From NCBI GenBank assembly GCA_025965735.1, contig JAOPWK010000347.1, positions 1 through 28,834 of the forward strand: DNA of 28,834 bases, read 5' to 3'. Below the pieces are notes generated by a model that made no database searches, was not told where the DNA came from, and saw only the letters and a list, made by a program, of their open reading frames with translations. The position numbers and the translations under genes were made by a program. Of this stretch, positions 8,004 through 15,493 are shown one piece after another (position 1 is the first letter of the stretch; the number at the start of each line of letters is the position of its first letter). The DNA is from Frankiales bacterium. GTDB lineage: Bacteria > Actinomycetota > Actinomycetes > Mycobacteriales > SCTD01.

Positions 8004-9137
8004 TCAAACCTCCAGGGTGAAGACGCAGTGGTTCTGGTGCGCGAGCCCGCCCGCACCGTGGACGAGGGCCGACGACGCGCTCCCGGCGCCGCGGTCGAGA
8101 CGGCCAGCGAGTTGCCCGGCCGCCTCGTGGAGACGGATGAGGCCGGTGGCCATCACGACGTCGGCAGGAAGAGCCCCGCCCGAGGGGTTGAGGACCGTGG
8201 AGGCGGCGCCGTCGTAGGCGCTGGCCCCCTGGCCCGGCTCGGCCAGCCCCAGTGCTTCGACGACCATGAGCTCCGCCGCTGCGGACCCAGCGCTGACCTC
8301 GGCGATGCCGAAGGTGCGCGGGTCGCTGACGCCGGCGCGGGCGTACGCACGCTGCGCGGCTGCCTTGGCGGCAGGGAACGACCCGGGTTCGCGCTCGCCC
8401 AGGACCTGGCTGTCGATGGAGCTGCCGTAGCCGGAGATCCAGACCGGGTTGGAGGTGCTGCGGCGTGCCACCTGCTCGCTGGCGACGACCACGGCGACGG
8501 CGCCGTCCCTGGGACGGCTCAGGTGCAGCGCCCGGAGGGGGGTGGCGACCGAGGGCGAGGTGGCGATCTCGTCCAAGCCGGGCACCTGCGGGGTGTCGAC
8601 CGACGAGTTCGCTGCGGCGCGCTCCCAGGCTCTGGCGGCGACGACCGACAGCTCCTTCTCGTCCACGCCGTGAACGGCGAGGTACTGCGCGGCCTGCAAG
8701 CCGTGCGCCGACGCGTGGTCGAGGCCGACCGGTCGCTGGTAGAAGGGCTCCACCAGAGCCGAGTAGTAGGCGGTCAGGCTCGACTCCGAGGGCTTGGAGT
8801 AGGCGATCACGACGCCGACGCGCGCCGAGCCGGAAGCGATCTTGTCGTGGGCGTAGCTCAGCGACCAGAGACCGTCCTCCTCGACCCGCGACTCCTCCTT
8901 GTGGTGAGCGCCCATGGCGCCGAGAAAGCCGCAGTTGCTGATGCTGCGGCCGTCGAGGACGTCGCTGCCGCTGTTGATGATGAAGTCCACGTCCGACATG
9001 CCCAGACCGGTGCCGCGGAGAGCCTCCGACACCGCCTCTGAGATCAAGTCCACGTGCTGCAGGTCGTCCCAGGCGTCCTTGAGGAGGGTCTGCGCAGACG
9101 ACACGATGCCGACCCGGACGTAGTCGTGGGGAGTCAT
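8004..9137 (-). CDS. Thiolase-like protein ThL2, active-site residues missing
   Basis: A 377-residue thiolase-fold protein. Family hallmarks are the N-terminal VGIVSSAQT, NPSGGALPADVV near the C-terminus and the ending HGAGGLAHQNHCVFTLE. Where thiolases carry the catalytic Cys the sequence reads EEDGLWSLSYAHDKIASG, and the GHP motif is absent, so it should not work as a standard thiolase. It differs strongly from ThL1, suggesting a heteromeric pair rather than a recent duplicate. It is the first gene of the ThL2-ThL1-DUF35 operon; operator C lies 17-34 bases upstream of the ATG at 9137. Function inferred: C-C bond forming or breaking on a CoA ester, together with DUF35. Confidence 0.85.
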   Translation of the reverse strand: MTPHDYVRVGIVSSAQTLLKDAWDDLQHVDLISEAVSEALRGTGLGMSDVDFIINSGSDVLDGRSISNCGFLGAMGAHHKEESRVEEDGLWSLSYAHDKIASGSARVGVVIAYSKPSESSLTAYYSALVEPFYQRPVGLDHASAHGLQAAQYLAVHGVDEKELSVVAARAWERAAANSSVDTPQVPGLDEIATSPSVATPLRALHLSRPRDGAVAVVVASEQVARRSTSNPVWISGYGSSIDSQVLGEREPGSFPAAKAAAQRAYARAGVSDPRTFGIAEVSAGSAAAELMVVEALGLAEPGQGASAYDGAASTVLNPSGGALPADVVMATGLIRLHEAAGQLAGRLDRGAGSASSALVHGAGGLAHQNHCVFTLEV

Positions 9138-9153
9138 GGCGCGGACTGTACCG

Positions 9154-9171
9154 ACCAACCACTTGTTTGGT
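9154..9171. promoter_or_regulatory. TetR-type operator C (thiolase-like operon)
   Basis: ACCAACC-ACTT-GTTTGGT: two good half sites separated by four bases rather than joined directly as at most other sites. It ends 17 bases from the ATG of ThL2. The right half GTTTGGT is a perfect consensus half site. Confidence 0.55.
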
Positions 9172-9237
9172 AAAGCCCTAAAGTCTCGAGCAGTACGAAC
9201 CCCCCTCAAGACCTGCCGTCTGCGCCGAGCCGAGCCC

Positions 9238-10011
9238 TCACGGCGTGCGGCCTCCGCCGAGGGTGATCGTCTCTCCGTGCACGTAGGGGACCTCGTCACT
9301 CAGGATCCAGGCGGCGGTCGCGGCCACCTCGTCGGCGCTCGCGTAGCGCTTCAGGGGAATCGCGGCCTCGAGGGTGGCCCGGCGCGCTGCCTCCCCGGAG
9401 CCGTCCAGGCTCCCCATGGACCGCTCGAGCGAGCGCATCATGCGCGTGTCCACAGGGCCAGGGGCCAGCGCGTTGATCCGGATGCCCACCGGCACCTCCC
9501 GAGCCAGGCTGCGCGCCAAGCCGTGAACCGCGTGCTTCGACGCGACGTACACGGCGTTCGCCGGCGAGCCCATGAGGGAGGCGAGCGATGACGTGAAGAG
9601 CACGCTGCCCCCGTCTCCCTGCGCCAGGAGCTGGCGCAGTGCCGCGCTGGCGCAGAGGAACGAGCCGCGGACGTTGACGGCGAAGACCTGCTCGTAGACC
9701 GCGACGTCGAAGTCAGCTACGAGGTGTGACCGCCCCTCCACCCCGGCGTTCACGTGGAAGGCGTCGAGGCGACCGAAGGCGTCGACCGCTGCGGCCACAC
9801 AGGCCGCCGCACCCTGCTGCGTGCTGACGTCTGCAACAAGGGCGACGGCGTCGCCCTGCAGCTGCGCGACCGTCGCCTCGGCGCGCGAGATGTCGATGTC
9901 GGCAGCCACCACCCGGGCGCCCTCGGCGGACAGGCGACGACACGTGGCGGCGCCGATCTCGCCTCCTGCACCGGTGACGACGATCGACTTGCCACTCAGT
10001 CCCTTCAGCAC
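9238..10011 (-). CDS. Short-chain dehydrogenase/reductase
   Basis: A 257-residue classical SDR. The Rossmann motif TGAGGEIG (about residues 13-20), NAG after beta-4, FTSS and the catalytic pair YVASK are present. Asp in AADID after beta-2 suggests NAD(H) rather than NADP(H). The C-terminus HGETITLGGG is typical. The GTG at 10011 gives the standard N-terminus LKGLSGKSIVVTG; an in-frame TTG further upstream would start inside operator D and is less likely. It is transcribed away from the cupin-ligase operon and both promoters share operator D. It probably oxidises a hydroxyl group of a pathway intermediate; the substrate is not known. Confidence 0.92.
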   Translation of the reverse strand: MLKGLSGKSIVVTGAGGEIGAATCRRLSAEGARVVAADIDISRAEATVAQLQGDAVALVADVSTQQGAAACVAAAVDAFGRLDAFHVNAGVEGRSHLVADFDVAVYEQVFAVNVRGSFLCASAALRQLLAQGDGGSVLFTSSLASLMGSPANAVYVASKHAVHGLARSLAREVPVGIRINALAPGPVDTRMMRSLERSMGSLDGSGEAARRATLEAAIPLKRYASADEVAATAAWILSDEVPYVHGETITLGGGRTP

Positions 10012-10076
10012 GGTTCCGCCTTCACGTGGGCCTCCACCGACTGGGGTTGCGCCGTACCCGATGTCCGGGCCTTGTG

Positions 10077-10100
10077 AACCTATCAAAGGGTTGGTAGGTT
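10077..10100. promoter_or_regulatory. TetR-type operator D (divergent SDR / cupin promoters)
   Basis: A 24-base inverted repeat: AACCTATCAA and TTGGTAGGTT are arms with 9 of 10 bases complementary, separated by AGGG. The central 14 bases (10082-10095, ATCAAAGGGTTGGT) match 11 of 14 consensus positions. It lies six bases before the cupin ATG and 65 bases upstream of the SDR start, so one bound dimer could control both directions. Confidence 0.65.
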
Positions 10101-10106
10101 CGGTTC

Positions 10107-10637
10107 ATGTCGAACCCCCGCGCTACTCGCACGTCAGGTCCCTCTGCGACCGTCCCTGTGCCGCCGACGTCGCCCTGGAGCCCCGAGGAGATTGTCGAGG
10201 AGGCCGTCGCTGGCGACGAGCGCGAGTGGGTGCCGGCGAGTCAGGCGGGAGTGTGGATCCGCCCCCTGCTCTTCGACACGGTGCACGGGGCATGGGTCAA
10301 CGTCGTACGAATGCGCACCGAGGGCTTCATCAGCCGGCACCACCACCCAGCCCCCGTGCACGCCCACGTGCTCAAGGGGAGCTGGCGCTACCTGGAGCGG
10401 GACTGGGTGGCCACGGAGGGCAGCTACGTCTTCGAGCCGCCTGGCGACACCCACACGCTGTGGGCCAACCCGGGCGAGTCGCTCACGGTGTTCCACATCA
10501 GTGCGTGCCTGGTCGAGGTCGACGAGGCGGGCAACCCCTTGAGCCACACCGACGTCTTCAGCCGCATCGAACAGGCCTCACGGCACTACGCCGCGGTGGG
10601 TCTGGGCGCCGACTACGTGAAGAAGTACATCCGCTGA
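10107..10637 (+). CDS. Cupin, 2,4'-dihydroxyacetophenone dioxygenase-like
   Basis: A 176-residue single-domain cupin. The stretch RHHHPAPVHAHVL (from residue 77), then GSWRYLERDWVATEGSYVFE and PPGDTHTLW with H116, closely resembles 2,4'-dihydroxyacetophenone dioxygenase. That iron enzyme cleaves the C-C bond of an aryl hydroxymethyl ketone to an aryl carboxylate and formate. Likely metal ligands are the His-x-His around 78-80 and H116. Its length is typical of that family. It is the first gene after operator D, and its TGA overlaps the likely start of the acyl-CoA ligase, so the two should be co-expressed. The match is by recalled motifs, so the exact substrate is uncertain; other ChrR-like cupins are an alternative. 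Confidence 0.82.
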   Translation: MSNPRATRTSGPSATVPVPPTSPWSPEEIVEEAVAGDEREWVPASQAGVWIRPLLFDTVHGAWVNVVRMRTEGFISRHHHPAPVHAHVLKGSWRYLERDWVATEGSYVFEPPGDTHTLWANPGESLTVFHISACLVEVDEAGNPLSHTDVFSRIEQASRHYAAVGLGADYVKKYIR

Positions 10638-12217
10638 GCGGCTCCCTGCTGGCGCCGCTTCCCGCAGCCGACACGGTTGCGGGCATCCTCCGGCTCGCGG
10701 CCGCGCGCAGCCTGAGCTCGCTGGCCGTGGTGGGGCCCGACGGTCACGGGCTAAGCCACGGCGCCTTGCTGCGCGATGCGACGCGGCTCGGCCACGGCCT
10801 TCTGGGCCTCGGCCTGCAGCCGGGTGACCGCGTCGCGGCGTGGATGCAGGACACTGTCGACTACGTCCGGCTCTACGCCGCCTGCGCCGTCGCCGGCCTC
10901 GTCGTGGTGCCCATCAACGCGCGGTTCACCGTGCACGAGGCTGGCTTCCCGTTGGCCGATGCCGGTGCCCGCGTGCTCGTCTTCACCGAAGGCGTGCGTG
11001 AGCGCGCAGAGGCACTCGGCTTCGACGGCGTCCTCGTGGCGGCCGGCTCAGCGGCTCCCGGTCCCTACGTCTCGCTCGACGACCTGGCGCAATCCGGCAG
11101 CAGCTCCGCCCACCCGCCGGTGTCACCCGACGCCCTGTACATGATCGGCTACACCAGTGGGACGACGGGCCGACCCAAGGGTGCGCAGCTCACACAGGGC
11201 TCCGTCGCCACGCTGGCTCGCATGAACGCACAGTCGTACCGCTTGCCGATCGGCAGCATCGCCGCGATGACCGGATCGATGTCCTTCGTCGCCGTGGTGC
11301 CTTCCCACGTCATCAGCCACTTCTTCGTGGGCGGCACCGTCCGCCTGCTCGATCGCTGGGACGTGGAGTCGCTCGTGGACCTCGTCGAGCGCGAGCGCGT
11401 GACCTTCACCTACCTCCCCTCTCCGGTCCTCAGCGACTTCAGTGAGCTAGCGGAGCGGGACCCGTCGAGGCTGGCCTCGCTCGTCTCGCTCCTGCACTCA
11501 GGGTCGAAGGCCTCCCCCGCGAAGCTGCGCCGGGTCGCAGAGGTCGTCGGCGGTCGCCTGGTCGAAGGCTGGGGCATGACGGAGAACTCCGGCGGGCTGG
11601 TCACGGCCACGGTGCCGGGTGATGTCCTGCCCCAGGGTGACGGGGTGGACCGGCTCGAGACGGCCGGACGCGCCGTGCCGGGCGCGCTCGTGCGCGTCGT
11701 GGACCCGACCGGCGAGCCACTGCCCCACGATGGCATTTCGGTGGGTGAGCTCGTCGTCGCTTCGCCTGCTCTCATGACCGGCTACTGGAAGCGGCCGGAC
11801 GCCACGGCCGACGCGTTGCGGGACGGCTGGTACTTCAGTGGTGACGTCGGGACCATCGACGAGCAGGGCTACGTCACGGTCAGCGAACGTCGCGTAGACC
11901 TCATCGTCTCCGGCGGGATGAACGTGTACCCGTCAGAGGTGGAGGAGATCATCCTCGGTGTCCCGGGGGTGGTCGCGTGTGCCGTGGTCGGTCTGCCGCA
12001 TGAGCGGTGGGGGCAGACCGTTGCTGCCGCCGTGGTGGTGGAACCCCCCGGTGCCGTGGACGAGCAGATGATCCAGGAGCGCTGCCGCGACCTGCTCGCG
12101 AGCTACAAGAAGCCCACGCGGATCGACTTCCTGCCTGCGCTGCCCATGACCACGAGCCAGAAGGTGTCGCGCGCCGCGTTGCGCGCTCAGCTCTCCACGG
12201 ACCCGAGCAGCACCTAG
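10634..12217 (+). CDS. Acyl-CoA synthetase (ANL superfamily), probable CTG start
   Basis: A 527-residue adenylate-forming ligase that would activate a carboxylic acid to its CoA thioester with ATP. The ANL motifs are in order: YTSGTTGRPKG (P-loop), GWGMTENSG, YFSGDVGTIDEQGY, then RRVDLIVSGGMNVYPSEVEE (hinge) and the C-terminal TTSQKVSRAAL with the late catalytic lysine. No ATG, GTG or TTG occurs before the conserved N-terminal block (TVAGILRLAAAR). The only start that keeps it is CTG at 10634, overlapping the cupin stop as CTGA; the first in-frame GTG at 10727 would delete that block. The 3' end overlaps the convergent crotonase by four bases. The acid is not known; the cupin neighbour hints at an aryl acid. 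Confidence 0.88.
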   Translation: MSGSLLAPLPAADTVAGILRLAAARSLSSLAVVGPDGHGLSHGALLRDATRLGHGLLGLGLQPGDRVAAWMQDTVDYVRLYAACAVAGLVVVPINARFTVHEAGFPLADAGARVLVFTEGVRERAEALGFDGVLVAAGSAAPGPYVSLDDLAQSGSSSAHPPVSPDALYMIGYTSGTTGRPKGAQLTQGSVATLARMNAQSYRLPIGSIAAMTGSMSFVAVVPSHVISHFFVGGTVRLLDRWDVESLVDLVERERVTFTYLPSPVLSDFSELAERDPSRLASLVSLLHSGSKASPAKLRRVAEVVGGRLVEGWGMTENSGGLVTATVPGDVLPQGDGVDRLETAGRAVPGALVRVVDPTGEPLPHDGISVGELVVASPALMTGYWKRPDATADALRDGWYFSGDVGTIDEQGYVTVSERRVDLIVSGGMNVYPSEVEEIILGVPGVVACAVVGLPHERWGQTVAAAVVVEPPGAVDEQMIQERCRDLLASYKKPTRIDFLPALPMTTSQKVSRAALRAQLSTDPSST

Positions 12218-13050
12218 ACGAACGTCTCTCCGGCGTCGAACCTGCGCCTGACCTCCTTGAAGCCGTCCCGCTCGATGGCCGCCTTGATCGCGAGCACCTC
12301 CGCCGTGTTGTGCACGACGACGTCGGTCTCCGTCCCCATGAGCGCAGTGAGACGGAGCCCCTGGAGCTCCAACGTCCGGTTGATCGCGATCTTCTTCATG
12401 CGCAGGACGCTGCTGGGCGTGCGCGCCATGGCCGCGGCGACCTGCGCGACGTGCTCGGCGAGATCTTCCGCGGGGACGGACTCCGCGGCCCAACCCCACT
12501 CAGCCGCCTGCTTGCCGCTGATCTGTCGGCCGGGGATGAACGACATCAGCTTCGCGCGGCTCGCACCCACGGAGAACGCCCAGAGCGGCGAGATGAAACC
12601 GCCTCCCAGCGGGAGCATGGGGGACGCAGAGATCTTGGCGTCGTCGGCGACGATGACCACGTCGGCGAACGTCGCGAGCTGAGCAGCCCCCGCGATGCAG
12701 TAGCCGTGGACAGCCGCGATGACCGGCTTCGGGTGGTCCCACATCTTGAGGAACAGCTCGATGTACGACGCCTGCCGCTCGCGATCCGCGACGGAGTCCC
12801 CAGGCATGACGACCTCCTCTGAGTCGGAGGACAGGTCATGACCGGCGCTGAACGCCCGTCCAGCTCCGCGCAGAACGAGGACGGAGGAGTCTGATCGGCG
12901 CTCCTCCTCGAGCGCTACCGCCAGACGGCCGAGCAGGTCGTCGTTGAGCGCGTTCAGGCGGTGGGGGCGGTTCAGCGTGAGCCAGGTGACCGGGCCGGAC
13001 CTCTCCACGAGCAGGCTGAGACCCGCGTCAGGCACCTCGTCGTCGCTCAT
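12214..13050 (-). CDS. Crotonase-family protein ECH1, catalytic Glu residues missing
   Basis: A 278-residue crotonase with the two oxyanion-hole segments FSAGHDL (residue 68 on) and CIAGAAQL (118 on). The hydratase glutamates are absent: the GGGxE Glu is Q124, and the Pro-Glu position reads SPMLPLGGGFISPLW. Ordinary enoyl-CoA hydration is therefore unlikely; crotonase relatives also catalyse isomerisation, decarboxylation, retro-Claisen cleavage and thioester hydrolysis. ECH4 at 24019 is a paralogue sharing the same substitutions and the SPxLPLGGGFISPLW block. It is the last gene of the ACAD1-ACAD2-CT2-ECH1 operon, four bases after CT2, and overlaps the acyl-CoA ligase end by four bases. Confidence 0.88.
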   Translation of the reverse strand: MSDDEVPDAGLSLLVERSGPVTWLTLNRPHRLNALNDDLLGRLAVALEEERRSDSSVLVLRGAGRAFSAGHDLSSDSEEVVMPGDSVADRERQASYIELFLKMWDHPKPVIAAVHGYCIAGAAQLATFADVVIVADDAKISASPMLPLGGGFISPLWAFSVGASRAKLMSFIPGRQISGKQAAEWGWAAESVPAEDLAEHVAQVAAAMARTPSSVLRMKKIAINRTLELQGLRLTALMGTETDVVVHNTAEVLAIKAAIERDGFKEVRRRFDAGETFV

Positions 13051-13054
13051 CTCG

Positions 13055-14527
13055 TCAGCCTCCCGACTTCCGCAGCCGAAGGGTGTAGTCCGGTGTCGTC
13101 ACGCGTACGGCCGAGGCGCGGGACTTCTCCGCGACGAGGTCCTCGACGTTGCTCAGGATGGACGTGAGGCGCCGACGAGGGTCGACGCGGAACGGAGCAG
13201 CAGCCAGCAGGTCGTCGACCTCCTTGTCCGAGGTCATGAGCCGCAGCAGCAGCTCCTCGTCGCTGATGCCCTTGGGGAAGCGCTTCCGCACTTCGGCCAG
13301 CGAGGGCTGCGGCTGCTCCCAAGTCCGGAAGTGCTCGGCGCGGTCCACGGCGAGGATCCTGTCGAGCACGTCGGGGGCGATCGGGCTGGGCACGGGACCG
13401 TACTGTCCCAGGGCGTACTGGATCACCTCGTCCGGCACCATGCTGTACCGGTCGCCCGTGATGATGTTCAGGACCGACTGGATCCCCACGAACTGCGAGA
13501 ACGGCGTGGCCATGATCGGCTCGCCCAGCTCGCGCCGCACCTGCGGGATCTCGGCCAGGACGTCCGGCATCCGATGCGCCATCCCAGCCTGCGCGAGCTG
13601 GTTCTTCAGCGTCCCGGTCATGCCGCCGGGCAGCTGGTGGTCGTAGATGCGCGGGTCGTACTCGGCCATCTGCCCTGGGCTGAAGCCGGCGTCGCGGGCC
13701 GCCCAGAGGAAGTTGTTCGCGACGGGCTCCAGCTGGCTGGTGTCGAGCCGGTGCTCGAAGTCCATGCGCTCCAGGATGGGCAGCATGCCCTCCGTGGAGG
13801 GCAAGGAGGGCCCGTTCGCCATCGGTCGCGATGCCGTGTGCAGCCGGGTGAAGCCGGCCTTCATGCCCTCGATGTAGTTGTGCTGTGCCAACCCGGTCGT
13901 GTTGTGGCAGTGCAGTTCGAGGGTGACGTCGCCGGTAGCGGCACGAAGAGCAGGCAGCAGGGTGGCCGCGCGGTCCGGTGTGAGGACGCCGGCAGCGTCC
14001 TCGACGTAGATGGCGCGCACCCCTGGCCAGGTCGCCATCTCGCGCGCGCGGTCGGCGAAGAAGGCGTCGTCGTGCACGCTCGTGAAGCCGTACATGATCG
14101 ACGGGACGGGCTCGCCGCCCGCCTCGTGGATGACCGTCGTCAGCCGCTTCATCGTCGGGAGGTCGTAGAGGCAGTCGTAGAGCCAGAACTCGGTGATGCC
14201 GTGCTTGATGAGGGTGGCCACCCACAGGTCCATGATCGAGTCCGGCGTGAACCCAAAGCCCAGGATGTTGCGCGCCCGCATGCCGCTCCGGAGCTTGCTG
14301 GTCGGCAGGTTCTGGACCAGGTAGTCCGTCGAGACCCACGGGTCGTCCCGGAACTGGCGGAGGAGCACCGTGAACATGCCCGGTCCGGTCAGGTCGACGA
14401 CGCTGAAGCCGGTCCGGTCGATGCTCGGCAGTGCCTGTGCCGCCTGGTACGCCCGCATGCGGATGCCCCAGAGGCTCTGCTGCCCGTCACGCAGCGTCTG
14501 ATCCACGAAGTCGATCACTGTGGTCAT
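13055..14527 (-). CDS. Biotin-dependent carboxyltransferase, PC/OadA/5S type (CT2)
   Basis: A 490-residue paralogue of CT1, alike along its whole length. It has DQTLRDGQQSLW (D9 likely metal ligand), LHCHNTTG with H206 and H208, LHTASRPMANGPSLPSTEG, and the C-terminal PYC/OADA region with HQLPGGMTGTLKNQ and FSQFVGIQSVLNIITGDRY. As in CT1, the carbamylated metal lysine of pyruvate carboxylase and 5S is a glutamate (E176 in YVEDAAGVL), and there is no biotinyl domain. It lies in an operon with the two acyl-CoA dehydrogenase subunits and ECH1, so its substrate is probably a CoA-pathway intermediate. The ATG at 14527 is preceded by AGGAGA at a rather long 14-base spacing. Confidence 0.9.
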   Translation of the reverse strand: MTTVIDFVDQTLRDGQQSLWGIRMRAYQAAQALPSIDRTGFSVVDLTGPGMFTVLLRQFRDDPWVSTDYLVQNLPTSKLRSGMRARNILGFGFTPDSIMDLWVATLIKHGITEFWLYDCLYDLPTMKRLTTVIHEAGGEPVPSIMYGFTSVHDDAFFADRAREMATWPGVRAIYVEDAAGVLTPDRAATLLPALRAATGDVTLELHCHNTTGLAQHNYIEGMKAGFTRLHTASRPMANGPSLPSTEGMLPILERMDFEHRLDTSQLEPVANNFLWAARDAGFSPGQMAEYDPRIYDHQLPGGMTGTLKNQLAQAGMAHRMPDVLAEIPQVRRELGEPIMATPFSQFVGIQSVLNIITGDRYSMVPDEVIQYALGQYGPVPSPIAPDVLDRILAVDRAEHFRTWEQPQPSLAEVRKRFPKGISDEELLLRLMTSDKEVDDLLAAAPFRVDPRRRLTSILSNVEDLVAEKSRASAVRVTTPDYTLRLRKSGG

Positions 14528-14596
14528 CGTCGGGCCGTCTCTCTCCTCGGGCTGCAGTGAACGATCACGGACCGTCGCTCGTCCTTGGCAGTCCGG

Positions 14597-15493
14597 TCAG
14601 CTGGGCAGGCCGCGGGTGCCGCTGGCCAGCTCACGCCACATGAGCATCGAGCGCAGGTAGTAGTGCAGGCCGAGCTCCCAGGTGAAGCCCATGCCACCGT
14701 GGACCTGGATCGCGCCCTGTGCCACCTGGACCGCCGCGTTCAGGGCGTAGCGGGACGCGCGCTCGGCGTTCGCCGGCTCGTGCGCCGCCCAGACGACGGC
14801 CGCGTCCGCGTACTCGGCCTGGGCATGCATGTCGGCGAGCCGGTGCTTGACGGCCTGGAAGCTGCCGATCGGCTTGCCGAACTGGGTCCGCTCGCGGGCG
14901 AAGGCCACCGACGCGTTCACCAGCCACTGGGCACCGCCCACGGCTTGTGCCGCCCAGAGCACGGCGAGCTCCTGCGCTGCCTCGGCCGGGATGTCGCTGA
15001 TCCACGGGACGACCGCCGTCCGGAGCACCGGGGACAGGTCGTCGACCTGGGGGGAGCTCAGAGCCTCGAACCGGTCGTCCGCGCGGCCGACGCCCCTCGC
15101 AAGCACGACACCCTCCTCTGCGCCGTACGGGGCGATCCCCGTCGGGGTGGAGGTGGTGGGTCGAGCTACAGAGACGGTGACCGGGCCGTCGACCTCGCGC
15201 GCAGCCGGGGACCATCGCTTCGCCCAGATCGTCTCCATGATCGGCAGGGGCAATGCGGAGTGACCTGACACCCTCGCCACCTCTACCAAGTCGCGGAGGG
15301 TCGCCCCGGCCCCGTCGGCCTCCTCGGGCACACCGATGAGGTCCCATCCGCCCGCGGCCACGACAGACCAGGCCACGGGGGTCTGCTGTCCGTACTCCGC
15401 GACGGGGGTGGACCCGACCGCCCGATCGGTGATGTCGCGCAGCGCGGCGGCGGCCACGGCGCCGATCTCCGACTCCATGAGCGTCCCGGTCAT
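14597..15493 (-). CDS. Acyl-CoA dehydrogenase, short subunit
   Basis: A 298-residue acyl-CoA dehydrogenase-like protein, shorter than the usual 380. The C-terminal helical domain is clear: FARERTQFGKPIGSFQAVKH and IQVHGGMGFTWELGLHYYLRS, where HGGxGFTWE holds the candidate catalytic Glu. The middle beta-domain is reduced. Short ACADs of this kind pair with a longer partner to form alpha2beta2 enzymes, as described for ChsE1-ChsE2 in steroid side-chain degradation. Its ATG overlaps the stop of the long subunit as ATGA, supporting equimolar synthesis. It should introduce an alpha,beta double bond into a bulky acyl-CoA using FAD. Confidence 0.9.
   Translation of the reverse strand: MTGTLMESEIGAVAAAALRDITDRAVGSTPVAEYGQQTPVAWSVVAAGGWDLIGVPEEADGAGATLRDLVEVARVSGHSALPLPIMETIWAKRWSPAAREVDGPVTVSVARPTTSTPTGIAPYGAEEGVVLARGVGRADDRFEALSSPQVDDLSPVLRTAVVPWISDIPAEAAQELAVLWAAQAVGGAQWLVNASVAFARERTQFGKPIGSFQAVKHRLADMHAQAEYADAAVVWAAHEPANAERASRYALNAAVQVAQGAIQVHGGMGFTWELGLHYYLRSMLMWRELASGTRGLPS

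Noticed and set aside
6676..8217. Plus-strand open frame of 513 codons
   Set aside because: It is antisense to DUF35 and ThL1; no recognisable domain or start signal.
12944..14560. Very long plus-strand open frame of 538 codons
   Set aside because: It is antisense to CT2 and ECH1, has the low-complexity Arg/Val/His composition of a GC-driven shadow frame, and shows no family motif.
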